From Marisediminitalea lipolytica (GTDB taxonomy: Bacteria; Pseudomonadota; Gammaproteobacteria; Enterobacterales; Alteromonadaceae), in assembly GCF_001758465.1 (NCBI RefSeq), contig NZ_MJIC01000016.1, positions 186,001 through 250,000 on the forward strand: a DNA stretch of 64,000 bases. Reading direction: 5' to 3'. Under the pieces are notes generated by a model. It was not told the DNA's origin, made no database searches, and saw only the letters and a program-made list of their open reading frames with translations. Shown in pieces: positions 9,990 to 19,141 of the stretch. The translations under genes were made by a program, and so were the position numbers. Position 1 is the stretch's first letter, and every line of letters starts with the position of its first letter.

Positions 9990-11314
9990 GCAGTTAACTC
10001 CATCACAGCCTGATAAAACACTTCAGCACGATGCTGATAACTGGAAAACATATCCAGGCTCGCGCAGGCCGGCGACAACAATACGGTATCGCCTTCAGCA
10101 GCCATGGCAAAAGCTTGCTGAACGGCTTCAGACAGGCTGTTAACGTAGCTCCCTTGCGCCGCTATCTCACTTAATACTTTGCCATCACGACCAATGGCAA
10201 TAACAGTATCAACGTATTTATCCAGCAGCGGTGCCAGTTCGGTTAAATCCGCGCCCTTAGCATCGCCACCGGCTATCAGAATGAGCTTACCAGGCAGACT
10301 CCCGGCCAGGCCAGCCAGTGCCGCCTGGGTAGCGCCAATGTTAGTCGCTTTAGAATCATCAATAAAACTCACACCAGCAACCTGAGCAACTTTTGTGCAG
10401 CGGTGCGGCGCAGGTTTAAAAGACTTCACCGCTTCTGCAGCGGCCTGTATGTCATTACTCAGCACGCTGACCAACGCCAGTGCGGTTTGAATGTTTAGTA
10501 CATTGTGCAAGCCCACCAGAGCAGTATCCGTCATTGCCAGCAACGGCTCACCGTTAAAGGTAATTAGCTGTGGCTCTTGCTGCCAGCCAAACCCCGTTGC
10601 TGATGCCGTACCGCCCACGGTAAGCAGATGTTCGACTGCTTTGGCAGGTTTGGTATTGGCATCATCGCGGTTGATCACTGCAACCTGACAATGATTAAAG
10701 ATCCGTTGTTTTGCCTCACCGTAAGCCGCCAGAGTATGGTGACGGTCGAGGTGATCCGCAGAAATATTCAGAATAGCGCCCGCAGCCAGATTAAGACTGT
10801 GGGTGGTATCTAACTGGAAACTGGATAATTCGAGTACCGTTACCGCCGCACTTTCGTTAAGTGAGTCCAGGGCAGGTAAACCAACATTGCCCGCGGCAAC
10901 GGCATTAATGCCCAGCTGCCTGAGGATATGCGTGGTGAGTAAGGTCACCGTGGTTTTGCCATTAGAACCGGTAACGCCGATCACCGGATGGGATACCTTG
11001 CCGGCAAAGAGTTCAATATCCCCGATAACGGCGACACCTGCTTGCCGGGCGTTTTTTACCGCAGGCAAATCGGTTGCAATCCCGGGACTCAGCACTAAAT
11101 TTGTCACTCCCTGCCAGTAATTTTCTGGCAGCGACCCACAGGTAATTTCGGCATTGACCTCTTGCGCCAGTGCGTCTGAGACCTGAAAGTCCGCGCGGGT
11201 ATCCCATACTTTGAATGGCAGACCCTGCTGTTGTAAAAAGCGCACACAGGAGAGTCCGGTCTTGCCCAGACCGGCTACTACATACTGTCCCGAACGCTGT
11301 GCTGCTGTCATCAT
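9986..11314 (-). CDS. murD: UDP-N-acetylmuramoylalanine--D-glutamate ligase MurD
   Basis: Adds D-Glu to UDP-MurNAc-L-Ala, using ATP. 442 residues. N-terminal VVAGLGKTGLSCVRFL binds UDP; the ATP loop is GVTGSNGKTTVTLL (about 113-126); SADHLDRH and DDSKATNIGAT are Mur signatures, and the C-terminal LSPACASLDMFSSYQHRA is MurD-specific. Two adjacent Met codons make the exact start uncertain by one residue. It begins directly after the mraY stop codon and overlaps ftsW by four bases. Confidence 0.97.
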   Translation of the reverse strand: MMTAAQRSGQYVVAGLGKTGLSCVRFLQQQGLPFKVWDTRADFQVSDALAQEVNAEITCGSLPENYWQGVTNLVLSPGIATDLPAVKNARQAGVAVIGDIELFAGKVSHPVIGVTGSNGKTTVTLLTTHILRQLGINAVAAGNVGLPALDSLNESAAVTVLELSSFQLDTTHSLNLAAGAILNISADHLDRHHTLAAYGEAKQRIFNHCQVAVINRDDANTKPAKAVEHLLTVGGTASATGFGWQQEPQLITFNGEPLLAMTDTALVGLHNVLNIQTALALVSVLSNDIQAAAEAVKSFKPAPHRCTKVAQVAGVSFIDDSKATNIGATQAALAGLAGSLPGKLILIAGGDAKGADLTELAPLLDKYVDTVIAIGRDGKVLSEIAAQGSYVNSLSEAVQQAFAMAAEGDTVLLSPACASLDMFSSYQHRAEVFYQAVMELTA

Positions 11315-12397
11315 TTACCGTAGTTTCAACGTTGCTAAGCCAATTAACACCAGAATCAGAGAGATGATCCAGAAGCGCACGATTACCCGTGGTTCCGGCC
11401 AGCCCTTTAATTCGTAGTGGTGGTGAATAGGTGCCATTCGGAAAATCCGCTGCCCCCGTAATTTGTAAGAGCCAACCTGCATAATGACTGACAGGGTTTC
11501 CATAACAAATACGCCACCCATAATGATCAGTACGATTTCCTGACGTACCAGTACCGCCAGCACGCCCAGGGTGCCACCCAGCGCCAGGGAACCAACATCC
11601 CCCATAAACACCATAGCCGGATAGGTATTAAACCAAAGGAATCCCAGACCAGCACCAACAATGGCAGTACAGACAATAACAAGTTCACTGGTCATCGGAA
11701 TATGCGGAATGTTCAGGTAGGTAGAAAAGTTCACGTTACCAGTTACATACGCAAAAATAGCAAAGGCGCCAGCCACTAAAATGGTAGGAACAATGGCCAG
11801 GCCATCCAGTCCGTCTGTCAGGTTTACTGCGTTACTGGTGCCCACCAGCGCAAAGTAAACAATAGCGATATACAGAATACCCAGCTGTGGCAATACCTCT
11901 TTAAAAAACGGTACCACCAGCGCCGTCTCTTCCATGGTCTGTGCCGATGAATACAGATAAAAAGCCACGGTCAGCGCAATCACCGACTGCCAGAAATATT
12001 TCCAGCGGGCGATTAATCCTTTCGAGTCCTTACGCACCACTTTACGGTAGTCATCGACAAAGCCAATAATGCCAAATGTCACCACCACAAACAGCGTTAC
12101 CAGTACATAAGTGTTGGTGAGATCAGCCCATAACAACACGCTAATAACTATAGCGGCAAGAATTAGCAGGCCGCCCATGGTCGGCGTACCAGATTTAGAG
12201 AGGTGAGATTCCGGACCATCAGTACGCACGGTCTGACCTATCTGCATACGCTGTAACCAACGGATCATTTTCGGGCCAATAATAATGGCTATCAGCAACG
12301 CCGTGAGGGTACTTAAAATTGCTCTCAGTGTAAGATAAGAGAAAACGTTAAAGCCGCTTTCAAATTGTGTCAGCCAGTCGGCGAGCCATATTAACAT
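11315..12397 (-). CDS. mraY: Phospho-N-acetylmuramoyl-pentapeptide-transferase MraY
   Basis: Inner-membrane enzyme moving phospho-MurNAc-pentapeptide to undecaprenyl phosphate to form lipid I. Exactly 360 residues, the usual length, with about ten membrane spans. Catalytic aspartates are in FVDDYRKV and [10 protein letters not shown]; the cytoplasmic loop carries the HHHYELKGW histidine motif. It overlaps the murF end by seven bases. Confidence 0.98.
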   Translation of the reverse strand: MLIWLADWLTQFESGFNVFSYLTLRAILSTLTALLIAIIIGPKMIRWLQRMQIGQTVRTDGPESHLSKSGTPTMGGLLILAAIVISVLLWADLTNTYVLVTLFVVVTFGIIGFVDDYRKVVRKDSKGLIARWKYFWQSVIALTVAFYLYSSAQTMEETALVVPFFKEVLPQLGILYIAIVYFALVGTSNAVNLTDGLDGLAIVPTILVAGAFAIFAYVTGNVNFSTYLNIPHIPMTSELVIVCTAIVGAGLGFLWFNTYPAMVFMGDVGSLALGGTLGVLAVLVRQEIVLIIMGGVFVMETLSVIMQVGSYKLRGQRIFRMAPIHHHYELKGWPEPRVIVRFWIISLILVLIGLATLKLR

Positions 12398-13797
12398 GCT
12401 ATTTTCTCCCGCCGACGACTAAGCTTTCCCAGCGGCGAAGTCTCCAATGCCGCTATAACGTTTTCCATTCTGGCACTACGGGATCCCTTCACCAAAAGCG
12501 TAAGATCCCGCTGTTCCAGCCCTAAATCCTGTTCCAGAGCGGTAATCAGTGCCGCTTGCTCGCTGAAGTGAAACCCGTTTTCACCAAAGGCGGTCGAGGC
12601 ACTTTGACTCAACACGCCCACCGTATATAAACAATCAATAAATTTCTCTTTTGCGTATTCGCCTACCTGTTCATGGTAGTAGCGGGCTTTTTCTCCCAGC
12701 TCCCCCATATCGCCCAGTACCAGCACCCGGCGACCGGCAAAACTGGCCAGCGTGTCTATCGCTGCCTTAACCGAGCCCACATTAGCGTTATAGGTATCAT
12801 CCAGAATTCGCACCTGATCTGTTAACGCAATAACCTTTAAGCGACCGCCTACGGCCTGCATGTCCTGTAACCCGTATTTAACGTCTTCTGAAGTGGCACC
12901 CACAGCCATAGTAAGCGCCGCAGCTACCAGCGCATTACCCACATTGTGCATGCCAGGAATTGACAGACGAATGTCTGTACTGCCGTGTAAAGAATGTAAA
13001 ACGAATTCCGCACAACCATTCAAATCAATAATAATATCAGTAGCATAAAAGTCCGACTGGCTGTTCTGGCTGTCCGGCGCGAAAGTCTGCACAGGCTGAT
13101 GTTTCAGTTTGCCCAACCAGAATTCAGCAAACTGACTGTCCTGATTGACTATAGCCAGTCCCTTGTCGCCGAGGCCTTTGAATATTTCACTTTTCGCACG
13201 AGCTACGCCCAGTAAACTGCCGAAACCTTCAAGATGCGCGGCTGCCGCGTTAACAATAGTGGCCACATCCGGTTTCACCAGATTGGTGGTGTAGGCGATT
13301 TCACCCAGATGATTAGCGCCCATTTCCACCACGGCATATTCATGTTCCGGCGTCAGACGTAACAAAGTGAGTGGCACGCCAATCTCGTTGTTAAAGTTAC
13401 CCGCGGTCGCCAGTACGTTGCCGCGGCGCGAGAGAATAGCGGCGCACATTTCTTTTACCGTGGTTTTGCCACTGCTGCCGGTAATACCGATAGTTTTAGG
13501 ATTAAATTCGCGTTTTACTGCCGCGCCAAGTTGCCCTAGGGCAAGCTTGGTATCCTCGACATAAATCACCGGCAGCGCAGTTTCCACTGGCTGGCTGGCG
13601 ATAACTGCCGCTGCGCCGGCTTTTTCGGCGGCTTCAATAAAGCCATGGCCATCAAAATTAGTGCCTTTTAAAGCCAGATACAACGCACCTTCTGTCAGGG
13701 TACGTGTATCCGTGCTGATAGCAGAAATAGTGCAGTCCTCGCCCGTCAGGCGACCCTCGATTTGCTCTGCAATCCACATCAAAGACGTTGTAATCAT
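12391..13797 (-). CDS. murF: UDP-MurNAc-tripeptide--D-Ala-D-Ala ligase MurF
   Basis: Adds the D-Ala-D-Ala dipeptide made by DdlB, completing the pentapeptide precursor. 468 residues from ATG 13797. A GTG three codons upstream sits directly against the AGGAG ribosome site, too close to be used, whereas the ATG lies eight bases from it and forms an ATGA overlap with the murE stop. The ATP loop is [22 protein letters not shown] at the N-terminus and [15 protein letters not shown] are MurF signatures. Confidence 0.96.
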   Translation of the reverse strand: MITTSLMWIAEQIEGRLTGEDCTISAISTDTRTLTEGALYLALKGTNFDGHGFIEAAEKAGAAAVIASQPVETALPVIYVEDTKLALGQLGAAVKREFNPKTIGITGSSGKTTVKEMCAAILSRRGNVLATAGNFNNEIGVPLTLLRLTPEHEYAVVEMGANHLGEIAYTTNLVKPDVATIVNAAAAHLEGFGSLLGVARAKSEIFKGLGDKGLAIVNQDSQFAEFWLGKLKHQPVQTFAPDSQNSQSDFYATDIIIDLNGCAEFVLHSLHGSTDIRLSIPGMHNVGNALVAAALTMAVGATSEDVKYGLQDMQAVGGRLKVIALTDQVRILDDTYNANVGSVKAAIDTLASFAGRRVLVLGDMGELGEKARYYHEQVGEYAKEKFIDCLYTVGVLSQSASTAFGENGFHFSEQAALITALEQDLGLEQRDLTLLVKGSRSARMENVIAALETSPLGKLSRRREKIAC

Positions 13798-15323
13798 TTG
13801 CTGCACTCCTGCTGCAAACGGGCAATCACTTCCCGTTCGTTATAATTTATTTTTTTATTACCGATGATTTGGTAGCTCTCATGGCCTTTGCCAGCCGCCA
13901 GAATTAAATCATCAGGACCGGCCTGTTCCAGACAATAGCGTATTGCCTGTTCACGATCCGGTATGTCCCGGGCCAGTTCTGGTTTTGCCAATCCGGCTCT
14001 GATGTCGGCGGCAATAGCTTCGGGGCTTTCAGAACGACTGTTGTCAGTTGTGATGATCAGTACATCAGCATCCTGCTCGGCAGCCTTTGCCATCAGCGGC
14101 CGCTTACCCTTATCCCGGTCGCCCCCGCAACCAAACACGCACCAGAGTTTACCCTGGGTATGCAGCCTCAGCGCTTTCAGGGCCTGAGTCAGTGCGTCAG
14201 GCGTATGGGCATAATCCACTACAACATTGGCGTGCTGGTTAAATTCAAACACTTCCAGACGGCCTGCTACGGCATGCACCTGTTCAATGGTTTTTACCAC
14301 GTTGTCAAAGCGCTCGCCCTGAGACAGTAAAGCCGCCGTTGCACTCATTAAATTGGCGATATTAAAGTGCCCTAACAGTTCGGTTTGCACCACGGTAGTT
14401 CCCCAGGATGTCGCCAGTCTGAACTGGCATCCATTGGCATGGTATTGCACGTTTGTGGCGAAACAATAGCGACCTTCTGGCAAATTCTGCACAGGTTCTG
14501 GCACCACCGCAGTCCAGACCTTCTGCACTGATGGCCGGGCCTTTAACGCCCAGGCCTTACTGGCTTCATCGTTATAGTTAAGTACAACGGAATGCAAGCC
14601 GGGTAATTCAAGCAGCCCCAGTTTTGCCTCTGCATAAGCTTCCATGGTGCCGTGGTAATCGAGATGATCCCGGGTCAGATTAGTAAATACCGCAATTTCG
14701 GTGTTTACCTGCTTTAAGCGGTTTTGCACCAGCGCATGGGATGATGCCTCATAGGCAACCTGATTAACTTCCTGCTGAACAAATTCGGCCAGCAAATATT
14801 GCATTGATATGGCATCAGGGGTGGTATTGCCATTGGCCGGTGGCTTGCTGTTTTGTTCGTCCCGGTAAATACCACTGCCCAGCGTACCAATAGAGGCGGC
14901 GCGATGGCCTAACAGGTGCTTCATCTGACTGATCAACTGCACCACGGATGTTTTACCGTTAGTACCGGTTACCGCAATGGTCGCCAGTTTATTGGCCGGA
15001 TAATCATAAAACGCCGCAGCCAGCGAAGAAAGTAATGCTGACAGCTCCCATACTTTAACGATAACGGTTTGTTCGCGCATCAGAATCTGACCATGCTCGC
15101 CAGCTTCATCAGCTTCGGCAAGCACCGCCCGCGCGCCCAGGCTAATCGCCTGAGGAATAAAATCACGACCGTCATTGGCATGACCTTTGACCGCCACAAA
15201 AACCAGTTTAGGGGTAACTTCGCGGCTATCCAGGGTCATCCCATGCACGCGGATATCCGGCGCATTAATACCAAACTTAATTAACAGGGCATGCAAACTC
15301 TGCACAAAAGCGTTAACCACCAT
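13794..15323 (-). CDS. murE: UDP-MurNAc-dipeptide--diaminopimelate ligase MurE
   Basis: Adds the third peptide residue, expected to be meso-diaminopimelate. 509 residues from ATG 15323, which has GAGAGG seven bases upstream; a TTG five codons earlier is in frame but less likely. ATP loop GTNGKTSVVQL; MTLDSREV near the N-terminus; C-terminal GKGHESYQ. The amino-acid specificity motif reads DNSR, where meso-diaminopimelate ligases usually have DNPR; the arginine is kept, so I still infer diaminopimelate. It overlaps ftsI by 11 bases and murF by four. Confidence 0.95.
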   Translation of the reverse strand: MVVNAFVQSLHALLIKFGINAPDIRVHGMTLDSREVTPKLVFVAVKGHANDGRDFIPQAISLGARAVLAEADEAGEHGQILMREQTVIVKVWELSALLSSLAAAFYDYPANKLATIAVTGTNGKTSVVQLISQMKHLLGHRAASIGTLGSGIYRDEQNSKPPANGNTTPDAISMQYLLAEFVQQEVNQVAYEASSHALVQNRLKQVNTEIAVFTNLTRDHLDYHGTMEAYAEAKLGLLELPGLHSVVLNYNDEASKAWALKARPSVQKVWTAVVPEPVQNLPEGRYCFATNVQYHANGCQFRLATSWGTTVVQTELLGHFNIANLMSATAALLSQGERFDNVVKTIEQVHAVAGRLEVFEFNQHANVVVDYAHTPDALTQALKALRLHTQGKLWCVFGCGGDRDKGKRPLMAKAAEQDADVLIITTDNSRSESPEAIAADIRAGLAKPELARDIPDREQAIRYCLEQAGPDDLILAAGKGHESYQIIGNKKINYNEREVIARLQQECSK

Positions 15324-17091
15324 TGACTGACCTCTCAATCACCTGAGTGGCGCTTACCTGACGATCATCCGGTGCAATGTTTAGCAATTGCAGCGCCCCC
15401 CCCATGATTTCAGAGAACACCGGTGCAGCCGTATCACCCGCATGGTAAAGATCGCCACCAGGTTCATTGATTAACACCACGGTGACAAGCTGCGGATCAT
15501 TGAGCGGCGCAATACCGGCAAAAATATTGACGTATTCTTCGCCATAACCGCCGGCTACCGCTTTACGGCTGGTACCGGTTTTACCCGCCACCCGATAGCC
15601 AGGGATCCGCGCTTTCACGCCGGAACCATCATCCTGAGTCACGGTTTCCATCATTGCCATGATGGCCTGGGCATTTTTCTCACTGATAACCCGCTCGGCA
15701 TCGGGCTTAAAGGCCTCGCTGCCAGAATTTTTAACTATGTTGAGTGGCCGTTTAATACCACCGGAGGCGATAGTGGCATACATACGGGCCAGCTGCGCTG
15801 TAGTCACAGAAATACCGTAACCAAAAGACAATGTCGCCAGTTCAAATTCAGACCAACGATTGCGCTCATGGAAAATACCGCTGCTTTCACCGGGCATGTT
15901 GATCCCGGTATCCGACATCAGCCCCATATTGTAATAAGAGTCGAGTAAAAACTGCCTGGGCACTGACAATGCCAGTTTCGATGTCCCCATATTACTCGAG
16001 TGCTGAATGATTTCGGCAAGACTCAGCTTACCGTAGTTACGGTGATCTTTTACCAGACTGCCGCCCAGTCGCATCCAGCCCGGTGAGGTATCCACAATAT
16101 CACCGGCTTTTACCGCACCAAATTCCAGTGCGCTCAGTACCGCCAGCGGCTTCATGGAGCTGCCTGGCTCAAACGCATCAGTAATCACGCGGTTACGCAT
16201 ACGGTGAGGGGCAATATCATTACGATCATTGGGATTAAACGACGGCGCATTGACCATCGCGAGGACATCACCACTGTGCACATCCACCACAATGGCTGAA
16301 GCCGAACTGGCCTGATAATACAGCATGGCTTCTTTGATCTCACGATAGGCCAGAGCCTGAATACGTTGATCGATAGTCAACGCCAGGTTACCCGCCGCCT
16401 CACCATCTTTGGTTTCGAGGATCTCCACCTGCCGTCCCTTAGCATCGCGACGAATTTTACGGCTACCCGGTGAACCGGTAAGCCAGTCATCGTACAACCT
16501 TTCCAGCCCCTCGATACCTTTGTCATCGACGTTGGTGATACCAATTAACTGCGCTGCCACTTCACCGGTTGGATAATAGCGGCGTGATTCCTTGCGCAGG
16601 TACACGCCGGGAATTTCCAGCTTCTCGACATAATCCGCCATGGCGGGTGACACCTGGCGCTGGAGATACACAAACCGGCGTTTGGGGTTACCCACCTTTT
16701 CCACCAGCTCATCAACATCCTGACCCAGCACTTCTGACAGCGCCAGCCAACGGCGGGTCTGATTCAGGCCATTTTGCTCGTGAATAATTTTCGGGTCGGC
16801 CCAGATAGCTCTCACCGGTACGCTGACTGCCAGCTCCACACCGTTACGGTCGGTAATCAGGCCGCGATAAGTAGGCGTATTGCGGGTGCGCAGCGTACGG
16901 CTGTCGCCTTGCTCAATCAGGGCGTCCGGCGCAATAACCTGAATAAACGCAGTACGGAGCGCCAGGATAAGGAATACCAGCACAATAATGCCCAGCACCA
17001 AAAAAAAGCGCCACTGCATGGGACCAGGGCGGGTGTTCATCTTCGCTCCGCCGGCCTTGCCTTTATTGGGTTTCAGCGCAATGGTTGTCAT
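15313..17091 (-). CDS. ftsI: Septal peptidoglycan transpeptidase FtsI (PBP3)
   Basis: Class B penicillin-binding protein cross-linking septal peptidoglycan with FtsW. 592 residues: cytoplasmic tail, one membrane span at about 28-50, pedestal domain, then the transpeptidase domain. The three active-site motifs are visible: SSMK with the nucleophile S311, SSN in QHSSNMG, and KTGTS. RGLITDRNGVELA is the typical class B motif just after the membrane span. ATGA-type four-base overlap with ftsL upstream. Confidence 0.97.
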   Translation of the reverse strand: MTTIALKPNKGKAGGAKMNTRPGPMQWRFFLVLGIIVLVFLILALRTAFIQVIAPDALIEQGDSRTLRTRNTPTYRGLITDRNGVELAVSVPVRAIWADPKIIHEQNGLNQTRRWLALSEVLGQDVDELVEKVGNPKRRFVYLQRQVSPAMADYVEKLEIPGVYLRKESRRYYPTGEVAAQLIGITNVDDKGIEGLERLYDDWLTGSPGSRKIRRDAKGRQVEILETKDGEAAGNLALTIDQRIQALAYREIKEAMLYYQASSASAIVVDVHSGDVLAMVNAPSFNPNDRNDIAPHRMRNRVITDAFEPGSSMKPLAVLSALEFGAVKAGDIVDTSPGWMRLGGSLVKDHRNYGKLSLAEIIQHSSNMGTSKLALSVPRQFLLDSYYNMGLMSDTGINMPGESSGIFHERNRWSEFELATLSFGYGISVTTAQLARMYATIASGGIKRPLNIVKNSGSEAFKPDAERVISEKNAQAIMAMMETVTQDDGSGVKARIPGYRVAGKTGTSRKAVAGGYGEEYVNIFAGIAPLNDPQLVTVVLINEPGGDLYHAGDTAAPVFSEIMGGALQLLNIAPDDRQVSATQVIERSVNGG

Positions 17092-17408
17092 TTAATCCGC
17101 ACCACTACCTCGTCATTCACACCCGGACGGTGCATGTCGAGTTCCTTTTCAACCATGGCTTCGATACGGTTGTGTTCGGTCAGCGCGCGCTGTTCAAGTA
17201 CCAGATTACGCCACTCCACATCCAGCTGATCTTTCTCGCGCATCAGCTCTTCCAGCGCAATATTTTGCTGCCGGTTATGGTGGGTACTTAAGATCACCGC
17301 CAGTGCGCTGGCGATAACCGCTATAAACAACAAAACCCGCAGCTTATGGCGGGTCAATTCGGTAACCAGGATGAGGAGAAAATTGAAGTTGGTCGTCGAG
17401 CCAGTCAT
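17088..17408 (-). CDS. ftsL: Cell division protein FtsL
   Basis: Small bitopic protein that forms the FtsQLB complex, activating FtsWI. 106 residues: short cytoplasmic N-terminus, one membrane span at about 20-40, then a periplasmic leucine-zipper-like coiled coil (about 45-95). FtsL is poorly conserved; the call rests on size, topology and the canonical place between rsmH and ftsI, with four-base overlaps on both sides. Confidence 0.92.
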   Translation of the reverse strand: MTGSTTNFNFLLILVTELTRHKLRVLLFIAVIASALAVILSTHHNRQQNIALEELMREKDQLDVEWRNLVLEQRALTEHNRIEAMVEKELDMHRPGVNDEVVVRIK

Positions 17409-18340
17409 CGTTTTTCCGCTACCCTGAGCACCGCACTACGGGATCGTACGTTGTGTTTTAATTCTTCATCGCCGGGTTTAATGGCTTTGCCAATTAAGGT
17501 CAGCACTTTGTCAGCATCAATCTCGGCCTGAGTAACCGGTAAGCCCGGTGGTAATGCCTTTCCTTTGCTTTGCTCCTTCATAAAGCGCTTAACCAGACGA
17601 TCTTCCAGCGAGTGAAACGAAATTACAGCCAGACGTCCGCCGGGTTTCAGGATCCCGGTGGCGGCTTTAAGACCAACCCGGAGCTGATCCAGTTCGGCGT
17701 TAATATAAATGCGAATGCCCTGAAAAGTGCGGGTAGCCGGATGCTTAAACTTGTCTTTTACCGGGACGGCTTCGTCAATGATATCCACCAGCTGACTGGT
17801 GCGGGTCAGTGCCTGGGTCTGACGGAAGTTAACAATGGCATGAGCAATACGTTTACCAAACTTCTCTTCGCCAAATTCCTTGATTACCTGAGTGATATCC
17901 TGTTCGTCGGCGCTGGTCAGCCATTCGGCAGCACTCAGGCCGCGAGAGGTATCCATGCGCATATCCAGCGGCCCGTCACGCAGAAAACTAAAACCGCGCT
18001 CAGCATCATCTAACTGCGGCGAAGACACACCCAGATCCATCAATACGCCGTCTATCTGGCCTGTCAGGCCCATCCCGGCGATAACTTCAGCCATATCACC
18101 GAAGGCAGAGTGAACGATTTGAAAACGGGCGTCATCAGCAAAACGCGCGGCTGCCTCGATTGCCTGAGGGTCGCGGTCGAACGCGATTAACCGCCCATTG
18201 TCGCCCAGCTGTTTTAAGATTTCTCCAGAATGACCGCCCCGGCCGAAGGTGGCATCAATGTAGATACCATCCGGCTTAATCGCCAGACCATCCAGGCACT
18301 CCTGTAATAGCACGGAGGTATGTGAAAACGACGTGGTCAT
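17405..18340 (-). CDS. rsmH: 16S rRNA (cytosine(1402)-N(4))-methyltransferase RsmH
   Basis: SAM-dependent methyltransferase (formerly MraW) making m4Cm1402 in the ribosomal P site. 311 residues, the standard length. [13 protein letters not shown] opens the protein; the SAM site is [14 protein letters not shown], followed by [18 protein letters not shown] and the C-terminal [16 protein letters not shown] and [11 protein letters not shown], all family signatures. It overlaps mraZ and ftsL by four bases each. Confidence 0.97.
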   Translation of the reverse strand: MTTSFSHTSVLLQECLDGLAIKPDGIYIDATFGRGGHSGEILKQLGDNGRLIAFDRDPQAIEAAARFADDARFQIVHSAFGDMAEVIAGMGLTGQIDGVLMDLGVSSPQLDDAERGFSFLRDGPLDMRMDTSRGLSAAEWLTSADEQDITQVIKEFGEEKFGKRIAHAIVNFRQTQALTRTSQLVDIIDEAVPVKDKFKHPATRTFQGIRIYINAELDQLRVGLKAATGILKPGGRLAVISFHSLEDRLVKRFMKEQSKGKALPPGLPVTQAEIDADKVLTLIGKAIKPGDEELKHNVRSRSAVLRVAEKR

Positions 18341-18795
18341 AGCGAGAAGTCCTGTAAGCGCTCGGTGAGCTCAAAGTTACCAGAACGCTCAACTTCCATA
18401 TCTTCTTCGATACGTTTAGCCCAGATTTCTGAATCCCAGATTTCGAATTTATTTAATTGCCCGACAAGGAGAATTTCTTTGTCTAATTTGGCATGATTAC
18501 GTAGAGGTACAGGAATGAGAACGCGACCGCTCTTATCCATTTCACAATCGATGGCATAACCCAGTAACAGACGAATCTTCCGTCTTTCCTGCTCAATATT
18601 GCTGGAAAACTTGCTCAGCTTGAGTTCGATTTCTTCCCATTCGGGAAGCGGGTAAAGCAGCAAACAGCTTTGTTGGGTGTCAATCGTGCAGATTAGTTGT
18701 CCGGCGCAATCATCCAGAAGGGGCTGCCGATGCTTTGTCGGTATAGCCAGTCTCCCTTTGGAATCCAGATTGATTGCGTTAGCGCCGCGGAACAT
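18337..18795 (-). CDS. mraZ: Transcriptional regulator MraZ
   Basis: First gene of the division cluster; a ring-forming SpoVT/AbrB-fold DNA-binding repressor of its own operon. 152 residues. The two tandem MraZ repeats each contain the DxKGR / DKSGR signature: [11 protein letters not shown] (about 9-19) and [11 protein letters not shown] (about 85-95). The operator and promoter are directly upstream. Confidence 0.96.
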   Translation of the reverse strand: MFRGANAINLDSKGRLAIPTKHRQPLLDDCAGQLICTIDTQQSCLLLYPLPEWEEIELKLSKFSSNIEQERRKIRLLLGYAIDCEMDKSGRVLIPVPLRNHAKLDKEILLVGQLNKFEIWDSEIWAKRIEEDMEVERSGNFELTERLQDFSL

Positions 18796-18870
18796 TCCCC
18801 TAGCCTTTTGTGTATTGATCTTATTATTCGTGTTTTTTGAGATCTAATCTGTAAAACGTTGATTATTTGA

Positions 18871-18932
18871 TCCACTATTTGCCACTTTTACCCACTTTTG
18901 ACAGTTTAGGTATCATTCCTCCCCACTGTCAA
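18871..18932 (-). promoter_or_regulatory. dcw cluster promoter with MraZ operator repeats
   Basis: On the minus strand a perfect -35 TTGACA (18927-18932) is followed after 18 bases by TAAACT (18903-18908), a fair -10. Directly downstream lie three GTGG-type repeats spaced exactly 10 bases apart (complement CCAC at 18872-18875, 18882-18885 and 18892-18895). This is the known MraZ site layout: GTGGN repeats separated by five bases, placed at the start of the transcript so that MraZ can block it. A further GTGGGG lies between -35 and -10. Confidence 0.75.
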
Positions 18933-19129
18933 GCAAAAACGGCCCGTACAAGACGAGTGACCAAATGGGGCAAATAGCCCGAATTTCGCGGTTTCCGTTG
19001 AAGTGGCTGATAAGAAAGAAGGAAAAAGGGGGAAAAGTGGGGAAATTAATCCCCCTTAGAAGTAAAGCTAAGGTTAAGTGGGTAATTAATGCAAAAAAGG
19101 TCTGAGTTGATTACCGAAAAAAAATTACT
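18933..19129. other. Intergenic region upstream of the dcw promoter
   Basis: The whole gap between mraZ and the ModF-like gene is 334 bases. Apart from the promoter it holds a purine-rich stretch on the plus strand with runs of G and two more GTGGG-like words (about 19040-19082), and a hairpin at the ModF-like stop. No gene was seen here. Confidence 0.5.
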
Positions 19130-19141
19130 TTATCGGTAATC
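19109..19141 (-). terminator. Hairpin at the 3' end of the ModF-like gene
   Basis: A nine-base perfect inverted repeat (GATTACCGA at 19109-19117, complement at 19133-19141) spans the stop codon. Inside it, on the minus strand, a shorter ATTAC/GTAAT stem is followed by eight T. Either form could end transcription before the dcw promoter; the stems are AT-rich, so the call is tentative. Confidence 0.4.
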
